A stretch of 34,691 nt of DNA from NCBI GenBank assembly GCA_022823765.1, contig JAJEHK010000182.1:1-34691 (forward strand), written 5' to 3'. The notes beneath the pieces were generated by a model, which did no database searches, was not told the DNA's origin, and saw only the letters and a list, made by a program, of their open reading frames with translations. Both the position numbers and the translations under genes were made by a program. Positions 20,969 to 29,327 of this stretch are shown here, one piece after another. Each line of letters opens with the position of its first letter. The first letter of the stretch is position 1. Source of the stretch: Alphaproteobacteria bacterium (GTDB lineage: Bacteria > Pseudomonadota > Alphaproteobacteria > SP197).

Positions 20969-21985
20969 TCAGATGACCTTGCCCCTGAAAATCCCGGTCG
21001 GGCGGATCAGAAGCACCACGATGAGTATGATGAAACTGACAGCGAACTTGTACTCTGTCGCCATGACCTGGACGAGCCCCTCGGGTTGCCAGCCTTCGGG
21101 AAAAAGGTAGATGAGGAACTTGCGGTAGGCATAGGTGAGAGCAATCTCGGAGAATGCGACCACGTATCCGCCGATGACGGCGCCGAGAGGGTGTCCGATG
21201 CCGCCGACAATGGCAGCGGCAAAAGTGGGCAACAGCAGGTTGAAGTAGGTGTAGGGCCTGAAACTCTTGTCGAGACCGTAGAGCGTGCCGGCCACGGTGG
21301 CGAGTGTTGCAGAAATGAGCCACGCCACCATCACGATGCGCTCGGGACTGACGCCGCTCAGGAGCGCCAGGTCCTCGTTGTCCGACCACGCCCTCATCGC
21401 CTTGCCGGTGCGCGTTCGCTGCAGGAACCAGAAGAGCAGTGTGCCGGCAAGGCAGGTCACAGCGACGGTGAGGCCTTGCGAGACCTTGATGGCGAGTCCC
21501 TCCTGCAACCCGGTCGCGTCCCTGAACTCCCGCACCTTGAGGATGAACCGCGCGCCATCGTCCAGACTCCTGTCCTTCGTGCCGATCACCATCCGAACGA
21601 GGCCGTTCATCACCAGCATGACGCCGAAAGAGGAGATGACGAACATGATCGCCGGGCTTCTCTTGCGTCGGTGGAATCGGTAAACGCAACGATCGGTCAG
21701 AAGGCAGATTCCGATGGCTGCGGCCATGCCCGCGGGCATGGCAATCAGCGCTGTCGGCAAGGGCCTGATGGTGAGGCCGAGGTCCTGGAACAGCCAGATT
21801 GCGAAGATCGTGACCATGGTTCCGAACGCCATGACATCGCCATGGGCAAAATTGGCGAAGCGGAGAATGCCGAAGATGATGGTGAGGCCCAGGGCGCACA
21901 ATGCCAGTTGCGAGCCGTATGAAATGCCGGGGACGAGCACGAAATTGGTGAACAGGACACCGGCATTGAGGACGTCGTCCACCAT
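20969..21985 (-). CDS. branched-chain amino acid-type ABC transporter permease (LivH-like)
   Basis: SYGSQLALCALGLTIIFGILRFANFAHGDVMAFGTM; VGGIGHPLGAVIGGYVVAFSE. Confidence 0.92.
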   Translation of the reverse strand: MVDDVLNAGVLFTNFVLVPGISYGSQLALCALGLTIIFGILRFANFAHGDVMAFGTMVTIFAIWLFQDLGLTIRPLPTALIAMPAGMAAAIGICLLTDRCVYRFHRRKRSPAIMFVISSFGVMLVMNGLVRMVIGTKDRSLDDGARFILKVREFRDATGLQEGLAIKVSQGLTVAVTCLAGTLLFWFLQRTRTGKAMRAWSDNEDLALLSGVSPERIVMVAWLISATLATVAGTLYGLDKSFRPYTYFNLLLPTFAAAIVGGIGHPLGAVIGGYVVAFSEIALTYAYRKFLIYLFPEGWQPEGLVQVMATEYKFAVSFIILIVVLLIRPTGIFRGKVI

Positions 21986-22689
21986 CAGCCTCCCAGAAAC
22001 GAACGGCGGACGTTTTCATCGGCCAGCAGTTCCCTGCCACTCGCCGTATGCCGGTTCTCGCCGGTCACGAGAACGTAGCCCCGGTCAGCGATGGAAAGGG
22101 CCTGGGCGGCATTCTGCTCGACCATGAGAACCGCAACGCCGCTGGCGCGAATGCCAATGATGCGATCGAAGAGATCGTCCATCACGATCGGCGAAACTCC
22201 CGCCGTCGGCTCATCGAGCATGAGGACGGCGGGTTCCGTCATCAGCGCGCGCGCGACGGCAACCTGCTGACGCTGTCCGCCCGAGAGTTCACCGGCGGGT
22301 TGCCGCAACCTGTCCTTGAGGATCGGAAACAGTTCGAGAACGCTCGCGAGCGTTTCCGAGACATCATCCCGGCGCAGGAATGCGCCCATCTCGAGGTTCT
22401 CCCGGACGGTCATCCCGGCAAACACGTTGGCGGTCTGAGGCACGAAGGCCATGCCGCGGCGCACCCGCTCGCGCATCGACAGCCCCGTGATGTCCACGTC
22501 ATCGAGCATGACCCTGCCACGGCTGAGGTCGATCATGCCGAAGATTGCCCGCATGGCTGTCGACTTTCCGGCTCCGTTGGGTCCGACGATGACGACAATC
22601 TCACCCGCCTCCACGCGAATGCTGCAACCGTGGAGAATGTCGGCGGCGCCGTATCCACCCGTCATGTCTTCGCCGACGAGCACTTTCAT
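21985..22689 (-). CDS. ABC transporter ATP-binding protein (LivF-like)
   Basis: Walker A VGPNGAGKST; LSGGQRQQVAVARALMTEPAVLMLDEPTAG. Confidence 0.94.
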   Translation of the reverse strand: MKVLVGEDMTGGYGAADILHGCSIRVEAGEIVVIVGPNGAGKSTAMRAIFGMIDLSRGRVMLDDVDITGLSMRERVRRGMAFVPQTANVFAGMTVRENLEMGAFLRRDDVSETLASVLELFPILKDRLRQPAGELSGGQRQQVAVARALMTEPAVLMLDEPTAGVSPIVMDDLFDRIIGIRASGVAVLMVEQNAAQALSIADRGYVLVTGENRHTASGRELLADENVRRSFLGG

Positions 22690-23459
22690 GAAACTTCTCG
22701 CGCCCCCCGGCGGCCGAGGTAGGCTTCGATGACGCGGGCATCGGATGTGACGTCAGACGCGCTTCCGGCCGTCAGTACCTTTCCCTCGGCCATGACCACC
22801 ACGGGGTCACACAGGCGGGAGACAAAGTCCATGTCGTGCTCGATCATGTAAAAGGTGTAGCCGCGCTCCCGGTTGAGCCGGATGATGGCATCACCGATGG
22901 ATCGCAGCAGAGTGCGGTTGACACCGGCTCCCACCTCGTCGAGAAGAACGATCCTGGCATCAACCATCATGGTCCGTCCGAGTTCAAGGAGCTTCTTCTG
23001 CCCCCCGGAAAGATTGCCAGCCACTTCATCTGCGACCTCATCGAGATCAAGGAACTCGATCACTTCAGAGGCTTTCCTGGCAACCGCCGCTTCTTCATGG
23101 CGGACACGCGAGGGCTGCAACCAGACCTTGACAAGACTCTCACCTGACTGGTTTCCCGGAACCATCATCAGGTTTTCGCGCACGGTAAGGCGGGAGAACT
23201 CCTGTGCGATCTGGAAGGTTCGCAGCAGGCCGCGATGAAACAGTTCGTGGGGTGGCAGGCCGGTGATGTTCTCGTCAAGAAGCCAGACCTCACCCGAGGT
23301 CGGCGACAACATGCCGGCAATGATGTTGAAAAGCGTGGTCTTGCCGGCGCCATTGGGACCAATGAGCCCCGTGATCGTCCCTTCATCGATCGTCAGGGAA
23401 ACGCCGTCCACGGCCCTCAGACCCCCGAAGTGCCTGGTCAGGGCCTCAATGCGGATCAT
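22686..23459 (-). CDS. ABC transporter ATP-binding protein (LivG-like)
   Basis: Walker A IGPNGAGKTT; NLSGGQKKLLELGRTMMVDARIVLLDEVGAGVNRTL. Confidence 0.94.
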   Translation of the reverse strand: MIRIEALTRHFGGLRAVDGVSLTIDEGTITGLIGPNGAGKTTLFNIIAGMLSPTSGEVWLLDENITGLPPHELFHRGLLRTFQIAQEFSRLTVRENLMMVPGNQSGESLVKVWLQPSRVRHEEAAVARKASEVIEFLDLDEVADEVAGNLSGGQKKLLELGRTMMVDARIVLLDEVGAGVNRTLLRSIGDAIIRLNRERGYTFYMIEHDMDFVSRLCDPVVVMAEGKVLTAGSASDVTSDARVIEAYLGRRGAREVS

Positions 23460-23484
23460 TCGGGTGATCCGGCAGGCAAATGGA

Positions 23485-23507
23485 TCTGGCGACGGTCAGC
23501 CGCCAGA
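23485..23507 (-). other. hairpin between the SBP gene and livG-like gene
   Basis: tctggcg (23485-23491) pairs with cgccaga (23501-23507), 9-nt loop. Confidence 0.5.
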
Positions 23508-23528
23508 CCCTGATGAAACGTCAGTGGT

Positions 23529-24737
23529 TCAGTGAATGGCGACAGTCTCGAATGCGCCGTCCACGATCGCCAACTGCTTGTATGAACCGAAGGACTCGCC
23601 GATATCGGTCAGCTCCACGCCTGTGGCGCCGACATAGTCGATGTCGGTCCCCTCGGCGAGGAGGGTGAGACCACGGGCGAGGTCGCCAGGCCCGATTGCC
23701 TCACCCGGAGCATTGGCAACCCCGAGCAGGCTGGAACTGACAGCCGCCGAGTCGGTCGAACCGGCCGCCTGGATGGCAAGCGCAATGAGTGCAGCCGCGT
23801 CATAGGAATTGCCGCAGAAGGGGCAGTCCCCTGCCCGGCCGTTGTCCATGGCATAGCTGGCATACTCGGCAGCCTCGGGGGCGTCGGAACCCGGCAGCGT
23901 GCCGATCGTGTTGGCTGCCGCATCGCCAAGCGCTTCGATGACAGCGTCGCCGATCATGCCGTCGCCGATGACGAAATTCTCGAAGGCACCAGTATCGACG
24001 GAGGCCTGAATGATCCCCTTGCCGCCCTGGTCGGCATACCCGAAGACGGCGAGGTGCTCCGCTCCGGACGCTGCCAGGTTGGCGACTTCCGCCGAATAGT
24101 CCGCCTTGCCGTCCTCATGGGGAACCGTTGCAGCCACGCTTCCGCCGAGGGCCTGGAAGGCTCCTTCAAAGCTCGCTGCCAGACCCTTGCCATAGTCGTT
24201 GTTGGTGTAGGTGACGGCAATGTTGGTGACGCCCTCATTCGCAAGAATTGCGGCAATCACCTCGCCCTGGCGGGCATCGGAGGGAGCTGTGCGGAAGAAC
24301 AGGCCGTTGTCCTCGATCGTCGTCAGGGCGGGCGATGTTGCCGATGGTGAGACGATGAGGATTCCGTTGGGCACGGCGACATTGTTGGTGACCGCAATGG
24401 TGACGCCCGAACAGTCAGCCCCCATGATCGCCACGACGGAATCAGAGGTCACGAGGCGTTCGGCCGACGCCGTCGCCGCAGCGGAATCGATGCAGGTCGA
24501 ATCGCCACGCACGGGAACGATCGAACGACCATCGAGCAGCGCACCCGATGCCGTGACTTCCTCGAGGGCGAGTTCCGCCGCCTCCGCCATGTCGGGTGTG
24601 AGGGATTCGATCGGCCCGGTGAAGCCGAGCAGGACTCCAACCTTGATGTCGTCGGCCATGGCGAGCGATGCCGACCCCATCGTCAGGGCCATTGCCCCGA
24701 CCATGGACGTGATTCGCGCAGAGTTCAAAGGTCTCAT
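23529..24737 (-). CDS. Liv-type ABC transporter substrate-binding protein
   Basis: Signal peptide then DDIKVGVLLGFTGPIESLTPDMAEAAELALEEVTASG; VTYTNNDYGKGLAASFEGAF; upstream of livGFHM-like genes. Confidence 0.92.
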   Translation of the reverse strand: MRPLNSARITSMVGAMALTMGSASLAMADDIKVGVLLGFTGPIESLTPDMAEAAELALEEVTASGALLDGRSIVPVRGDSTCIDSAAATASAERLVTSDSVVAIMGADCSGVTIAVTNNVAVPNGILIVSPSATSPALTTIEDNGLFFRTAPSDARQGEVIAAILANEGVTNIAVTYTNNDYGKGLAASFEGAFQALGGSVAATVPHEDGKADYSAEVANLAASGAEHLAVFGYADQGGKGIIQASVDTGAFENFVIGDGMIGDAVIEALGDAAANTIGTLPGSDAPEAAEYASYAMDNGRAGDCPFCGNSYDAAALIALAIQAAGSTDSAAVSSSLLGVANAPGEAIGPGDLARGLTLLAEGTDIDYVGATGVELTDIGESFGSYKQLAIVDGAFETVAIH

Positions 24738-24817
24738 GTCATGTGATCTCCCGATGTTCGTGTTCTGGAGCAAAAGTCTCTGGCCGGGCCGCTCGGGACC
24801 CGGAGACCGGAAGTATG

Positions 24818-25765
24818 TCACGGGGCCGGTCGACCGGCAATCGAACCAGGGCCTCCCCTGAGGCTTGCAAGCGCCTCGATATGGTCGATGCCAAGGCCGC
24901 AACATCCTCCCAGGGCACGCACTCCCTTGCCGATCCAGTGGCGCGCCTCACAAACGAGATCTGCCGGGGCAATGATGTCAGTGAATTGCCACTCGGGCAT
25001 GCGGAAGAATCCCGAATCAGGATAGGCGCTCATCGGCCCCTTCCACCTCCTGCGCAGAATGTCCAGCGCCGGACCGGTGGCATGAACATTGCTGTGCATG
25101 ACACCCACAACGTCCGGACTGCCCTTCAGGGCAGCGTCGACACAGTCGGAAAAGGGGTAGTCCTCCCACACAAAACTGACAATCTTTCCGTCAACAGACC
25201 GGGCGCTCAGGCCGCACCAGTATGGAAGCCCGGTCTCGCCTGCCGCTTCCAGGGCCAGGTCCATGTGTATCGGCCGCGACATCATCTCGAGAAGGATGAG
25301 GTCGACACCGGCCTCACACCCCGCTGCCGCCACCTCCTGGAAATTGGCGAGCACGACACCGGGGGACGGACGCAGCGAAGGATCGTCGCGAGCCTCCCCG
25401 GGGATCATGGGCATCTGGTGGGAAAGGGAGAGGGCTACAGCAATCTCACGGCCGCCTGACGCCCGGTCACGGGCTCGCTGGGCAATTTCCACTGCCTGGC
25501 GGGTGAGATGGGCCACCCTGTCGCCCGCCCCCTCCTGCTCCAGCATGTGCCGAGCGTTGGAAAACGTGTTGGCGGTGATGATGTCGGCGCCCGAGCGGAT
25601 GTAGTCCTCGTGGGTTTCGAGCAGGATCTGGGGTGCGAGTTCCGTGGCGAAGGCACACCAGGCGCCGGCACTCATCGGCGCGCCTCTTCTCTCGAGTTCG
25701 GTTCCCGTGGCGCCATCGAGAACGAGAATGTCTCCATCATCGAGACGCTGCTTCAGGGCCACCAT
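24818..25765 (-). CDS. homocysteine S-methyltransferase family protein
   Basis: ILVLDGATGTELERRGAPM; ANTFSNARHML; C-terminal ALGGCCGLGIDHIEAL zinc-site motif. Confidence 0.9.
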   Translation of the reverse strand: MVALKQRLDDGDILVLDGATGTELERRGAPMSAGAWCAFATELAPQILLETHEDYIRSGADIITANTFSNARHMLEQEGAGDRVAHLTRQAVEIAQRARDRASGGREIAVALSLSHQMPMIPGEARDDPSLRPSPGVVLANFQEVAAAGCEAGVDLILLEMMSRPIHMDLALEAAGETGLPYWCGLSARSVDGKIVSFVWEDYPFSDCVDAALKGSPDVVGVMHSNVHATGPALDILRRRWKGPMSAYPDSGFFRMPEWQFTDIIAPADLVCEARHWIGKGVRALGGCCGLGIDHIEALASLRGGPGSIAGRPAP

Positions 25766-25819
25766 GCCTCAGGTTCCTCAGCACACAGATGGACCGATGA
25801 TTGCATGCGTCACAAACAC

Positions 25820-25847
25820 TTGTTGAGTCCCTTCAATCGTGCATAAA
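25820..25847 (+). promoter_or_regulatory. possible sigma70-like promoter for the PotD-like SBP gene
   Basis: TTGTTG (25820-25825), 16-nt spacer, CATAAA (25842-25847) in the divergent intergenic region. Confidence 0.3.
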
Positions 25848-25882
25848 TTGTCCTCCACAACTTTGGGAGGTCAAACCCTGCA

Positions 25883-26968
25883 ATGATCAGCCATCCTATC
25901 AATCGGCGCTCCATCCTGAAGGGGACGGCAGCAGCAGGCGGTGTGCTTGCCGCACCTTCTGTCCTGCGGCGCGCCTGGGCTGCAGAGCCGATCAAGGTGT
26001 CGTCCTACGGCGGCTACTTCGAGGACATGCTGTCCCAGTACGCCTACCCTGCCTTCACGAAAGAGACGGGCATCGAGATCGAGACCATATCCCAGCCAGG
26101 TGGATTCCAGTGGTTCGTGACCCTGAAAAGCAGCATCGCAGCCGGCAGTCCCGCGGTTGACGTCACCATGGCGGCTCAGGGTTCGATGCGCCGGGCCACG
26201 GAAGTCTTCATTCCCCTGGACGAAACAAACATTCCCAACCTCCAGAACGTCCATGATTACCTCATTCTGCGCAATGACATGGGGAGCCCGATCGGGGCGC
26301 CGGTGCTGGCCTGGTATGCCACTTTCGTCACCAACACCGAGAGGTGGCCGGATCCCCCAGTCTCGTGGGGTGACGCATGGGATCCGAAGTTCGAGGGCGA
26401 GCTTGGATGGGGCCGCAACGTGTCCTCAAGCTACCTCCTCGATATCGTCGCGGCCGTGTACCACGGTGGCAACGATATCCTGAACACCGACGAGGGTCTC
26501 ATCACCTGCATGGAGAAGGCAGCGGAACTGAAGAACAATGTGCGCCTGTGGTTCAACGACGAAGGCCAGTTCCAGGCGATGTTGCAGTCCGGCGAGCTGA
26601 CAGCTGGCCAGTATTACCATGACGTCACCTGGGTGATGGCGACGGACGGCTTTCCCGTGCGTTCCACCTTCCCCAAGGAAGGCGGGGTGATCGACTACGG
26701 CTCCTGGTGCATCGTCCAGGGGAGCGAGAAGGTCGACGTCTGCAACGAGTTCATCAACTGGTCGGTCTCTCCGGAAGCACAGACCGTGATCACGGACAAT
26801 CTGTGGACCGCACCCATTCTACCGAGGGGTATGCTGCCGGACCTCAGCGATGAGGCGTTCGGACGGGCGTCGAGCACGATCAAGCCGATCGTCCCCAGCT
26901 ACCAGGTTTACGTGGAAAAGGGTGACTGGCTTGACGAGAAGTGGGAGGAATACCTGGCAGACGTTTAA
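25883..26968 (+). CDS. extracellular solute-binding protein (spermidine/putrescine-type, PotD/PotF-like), Tat-type signal
   Basis: NRRSILKGTAAAGGVLAAPSVLRRAWAAEPIKVSSYGGYFEDML; 361 aa; GGAGG upstream of ATG. Confidence 0.87.
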   Translation: MISHPINRRSILKGTAAAGGVLAAPSVLRRAWAAEPIKVSSYGGYFEDMLSQYAYPAFTKETGIEIETISQPGGFQWFVTLKSSIAAGSPAVDVTMAAQGSMRRATEVFIPLDETNIPNLQNVHDYLILRNDMGSPIGAPVLAWYATFVTNTERWPDPPVSWGDAWDPKFEGELGWGRNVSSSYLLDIVAAVYHGGNDILNTDEGLITCMEKAAELKNNVRLWFNDEGQFQAMLQSGELTAGQYYHDVTWVMATDGFPVRSTFPKEGGVIDYGSWCIVQGSEKVDVCNEFINWSVSPEAQTVITDNLWTAPILPRGMLPDLSDEAFGRASSTIKPIVPSYQVYVEKGDWLDEKWEEYLADV

Positions 26969-26991
26969 TCCTGCCGGAATCGTCCCGACGG

Positions 26992-27026
26992 AGAGGGACC
27001 GGAGAGCCGTCTCCGGTCCCTCTTTT
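26992..27026 (+). terminator. Rho-independent terminator after the PotD-like SBP gene
   Basis: Perfect 14-bp stem agagggaccggaga/tctccggtccctct, GCCG loop, then TTT. Confidence 0.9.
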
Positions 27027-27099
27027 CATGCGGTCTTGACCGATCCGCGTTACTGCCGTGACAATCCCGGGCGGCGATCCATGCCGAAGGTGGCACAGC

Positions 27100-28335
27100 A
27101 TGTCTCCTGCCAGTCCCGTCACTCTTTGTGATCTCCTGGGGCGCCAGCAGCCCGGGATGACGCTTGAGCAACCGTTCTATACGGACCCGGGAATCTTTGA
27201 GGAGGACCTCAACCGCATCGTCGCCAGGCAGTGGCTCTACGTGGACCATGTCTCCGCGATTCCCCAACCCGGCGACGTTCTCACATACGAGATTGCCGGA
27301 GAGTCGATCATCCTGGTGAGAGGCAGGGATCGGGAGGTGCGCGCATTTTTCAATGTCTGCCGCCACCGCGGGTCGAGGATCATCACGAAAGCGTGCGACC
27401 ATGTCCGCACCCTCACCTGCCCCTATCACGCGTGGACCTGGGATCTTGAGGGAAAGCTCGTCAAGGCACGATCGATGGCCGACGACTTCCGGACGGAGGA
27501 CTGGCCACTTCATGCGTGCAGGACACGCATCTATCAGGGGCTTGTCTTCATCTGTCTCGCCGAAGAGGACGATGACGATGTCATCGAGTTCGACTCGATC
27601 GCCGACCGCCTCGACCCCTATATCGAGAACCACTGCCTGGGGGCAGCGAAGGTCGCCGCACGCAAGGCCTATCCCACGGCCGGGAACTGGAAGCTTGCAG
27701 TGGAGAACTTCCGGGAGTGCTACCACTGCGCTCCAGCACACCCCGGCTATACATCGGTCAATGCCTACGTGCTCGATGGAGAGCGCGACCAGCAGGCACG
27801 CTCCGAAACCGTGGCCGCCTGGGCCGCGACGTGGGAGGAACGGGGGGTCGTCACGCGCAGCACTGGTGTCTGGGGAGACAGTTACGATGAACGCCAGCCC
27901 CATGCAGCCATGCGGCAACCCATCAAGGAGGGCTACAGAACGCTCTCAAGGGATGGCCGACCCGTGGCGCCGCTCATGGGCCGGCTCATTGACTGGGACG
28001 GCGGAGAGACGCTCATGGTGTTCGGACCGCTGTTCTACATCTACCTTGCCGGGGATCATGCAGCACTTTTCCGCTTCACGCCTGTCCACGCAACCCATAC
28101 GGATGTCGAGGTGACATGGCTCGTCAACGGCGATGCGCGTGAAGGAGAGGACTACGATGAGGAGCGACTCACATGGATGTGGGACGTCACCACCATCGAA
28201 GACACCAGGATCATCGGCGACAATCAGCTCGGGGTGAATTCGCGGCGTTATCGACCGGGCCGATACTCCACGAGGGAACGAGCAACGACGAACTTCGTCG
28301 AGTGGTACAAGCGACGCATGGGAGACCAGCTATGA
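27100..28335 (+). CDS. Rieske non-heme iron oxygenase alpha subunit (aromatic-ring/quaternary-amine type)
   Basis: Rieske CRHRGSRIITKACDHVRTLTCPYH (C-X-H-X17-C-X2-H); NWKLAVENFRECYHCAPAHP mononuclear iron site; GAAGG upstream of ATG 27100. Confidence 0.92.
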   Translation: MSPASPVTLCDLLGRQQPGMTLEQPFYTDPGIFEEDLNRIVARQWLYVDHVSAIPQPGDVLTYEIAGESIILVRGRDREVRAFFNVCRHRGSRIITKACDHVRTLTCPYHAWTWDLEGKLVKARSMADDFRTEDWPLHACRTRIYQGLVFICLAEEDDDDVIEFDSIADRLDPYIENHCLGAAKVAARKAYPTAGNWKLAVENFRECYHCAPAHPGYTSVNAYVLDGERDQQARSETVAAWAATWEERGVVTRSTGVWGDSYDERQPHAAMRQPIKEGYRTLSRDGRPVAPLMGRLIDWDGGETLMVFGPLFYIYLAGDHAALFRFTPVHATHTDVEVTWLVNGDAREGEDYDEERLTWMWDVTTIEDTRIIGDNQLGVNSRRYRPGRYSTRERATTNFVEWYKRRMGDQL

Positions 28336-29150
28336 CCATTGAATTGAGGAAGATTGAATCGGCATCCGACACCTCAGGTCTTGCCGAAGCCCTTGAGGCG
28401 GACGGCGCCGCCATCGTGAAGCGGGCGCTCTCTCCTGCCCAGCTGACCATCCTCAATGAGGACTTCGACCGGGCCCTCGATGGCATCGAACCCGGGCTGC
28501 GCCATCCCCCATCACAGTTTTTCGTCGACTTCTACGGCAGCAAGACGATCAGAATTGATGGACTGCCCGGCAAGTCGAAGGCCTTCGTGGACCTTCTCGA
28601 AGATTCGTTCATGACGCGCATTGCCGACCGGCTGGTCCTTCCCCACTGCGAACACTACCTGCTCAACACCGGACAACTCATCCAGATCGGGCCGGGGGAA
28701 AGCGACCAGTGGCTGCACAGGGACGAGAACGCGTGGTCTCATTTCGCGCCGCCTCATCTCCTGCAGGTGGAGGCGATGTTCGCGCTGACCCGTTTCACGA
28801 AGGAGAATGGCTGCACGCGGGTGGTCCCCGGCAGCCATCTCTGGGAGAGCGACCGGGAACCGGAAGAGGACGAGATAGGCCGTGCAGAGATGGATGCCGG
28901 CGATGCCCTTGTCTACCTGGGTTCAACGATCCACGGTGGTGGCGCCAACTCGACGTCGGACGAGTGGCGACGGGGCATGTTCTTCGGCCTCGTCGTCGGC
29001 TGGCTGCGCACCGAGGAAAACCTCTACCTCTCCGTGCCTTTCGAAAAGGTTCGCGACATGCCGGAAATCGTCCAGGAACGCCTGGGATACCGCGCCCATG
29101 AGGGCATCGGTGTCGTCGATGTCGGGGACCCGATGGTGCTCTTCCGGTGA
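28332..29150 (+). CDS. phytanoyl-CoA dioxygenase (PhyH) family protein
   Basis: HRDENAWSHF (HxD) and GSTIHGGGANST (distal His), TKENGCTRVVPGSHLW; ATGA overlap with the Rieske gene. Confidence 0.9.
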   Translation: MTIELRKIESASDTSGLAEALEADGAAIVKRALSPAQLTILNEDFDRALDGIEPGLRHPPSQFFVDFYGSKTIRIDGLPGKSKAFVDLLEDSFMTRIADRLVLPHCEHYLLNTGQLIQIGPGESDQWLHRDENAWSHFAPPHLLQVEAMFALTRFTKENGCTRVVPGSHLWESDREPEEDEIGRAEMDAGDALVYLGSTIHGGGANSTSDEWRRGMFFGLVVGWLRTEENLYLSVPFEKVRDMPEIVQERLGYRAHEGIGVVDVGDPMVLFR

Positions 29151-29327
29151 CACCGGGTGCCGACAGGCGCCATAAGGGCTGATACGGCAAACAGGCTGGC
29201 CGGATGTCAGGCAGACCTCGGGTGCCGTCCAGAAGGGCGCACCCGGCAATCGGCCGAGTGCTTCTGGAGGATGCGACCATTCTCCTTATGATGGTGTTCG
29301 GAATGGATCGCGCGGACGAGGGTAACC

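Noticed and set aside
20967-22040. N-terminal ~358 residues of the 795-aa ORF track entry as a giant permease fusion
   Set aside because: The upstream part is out of frame with the LivH-like gene and is Arg/His-rich noise; the permease starts at ATG 20966
25766-25882. SAM/SAH riboswitch upstream of the homocysteine methyltransferase-like gene
   Set aside because: Sequence did not match the SAM-II or SAH consensus I could recall; a covariance-model search would be needed
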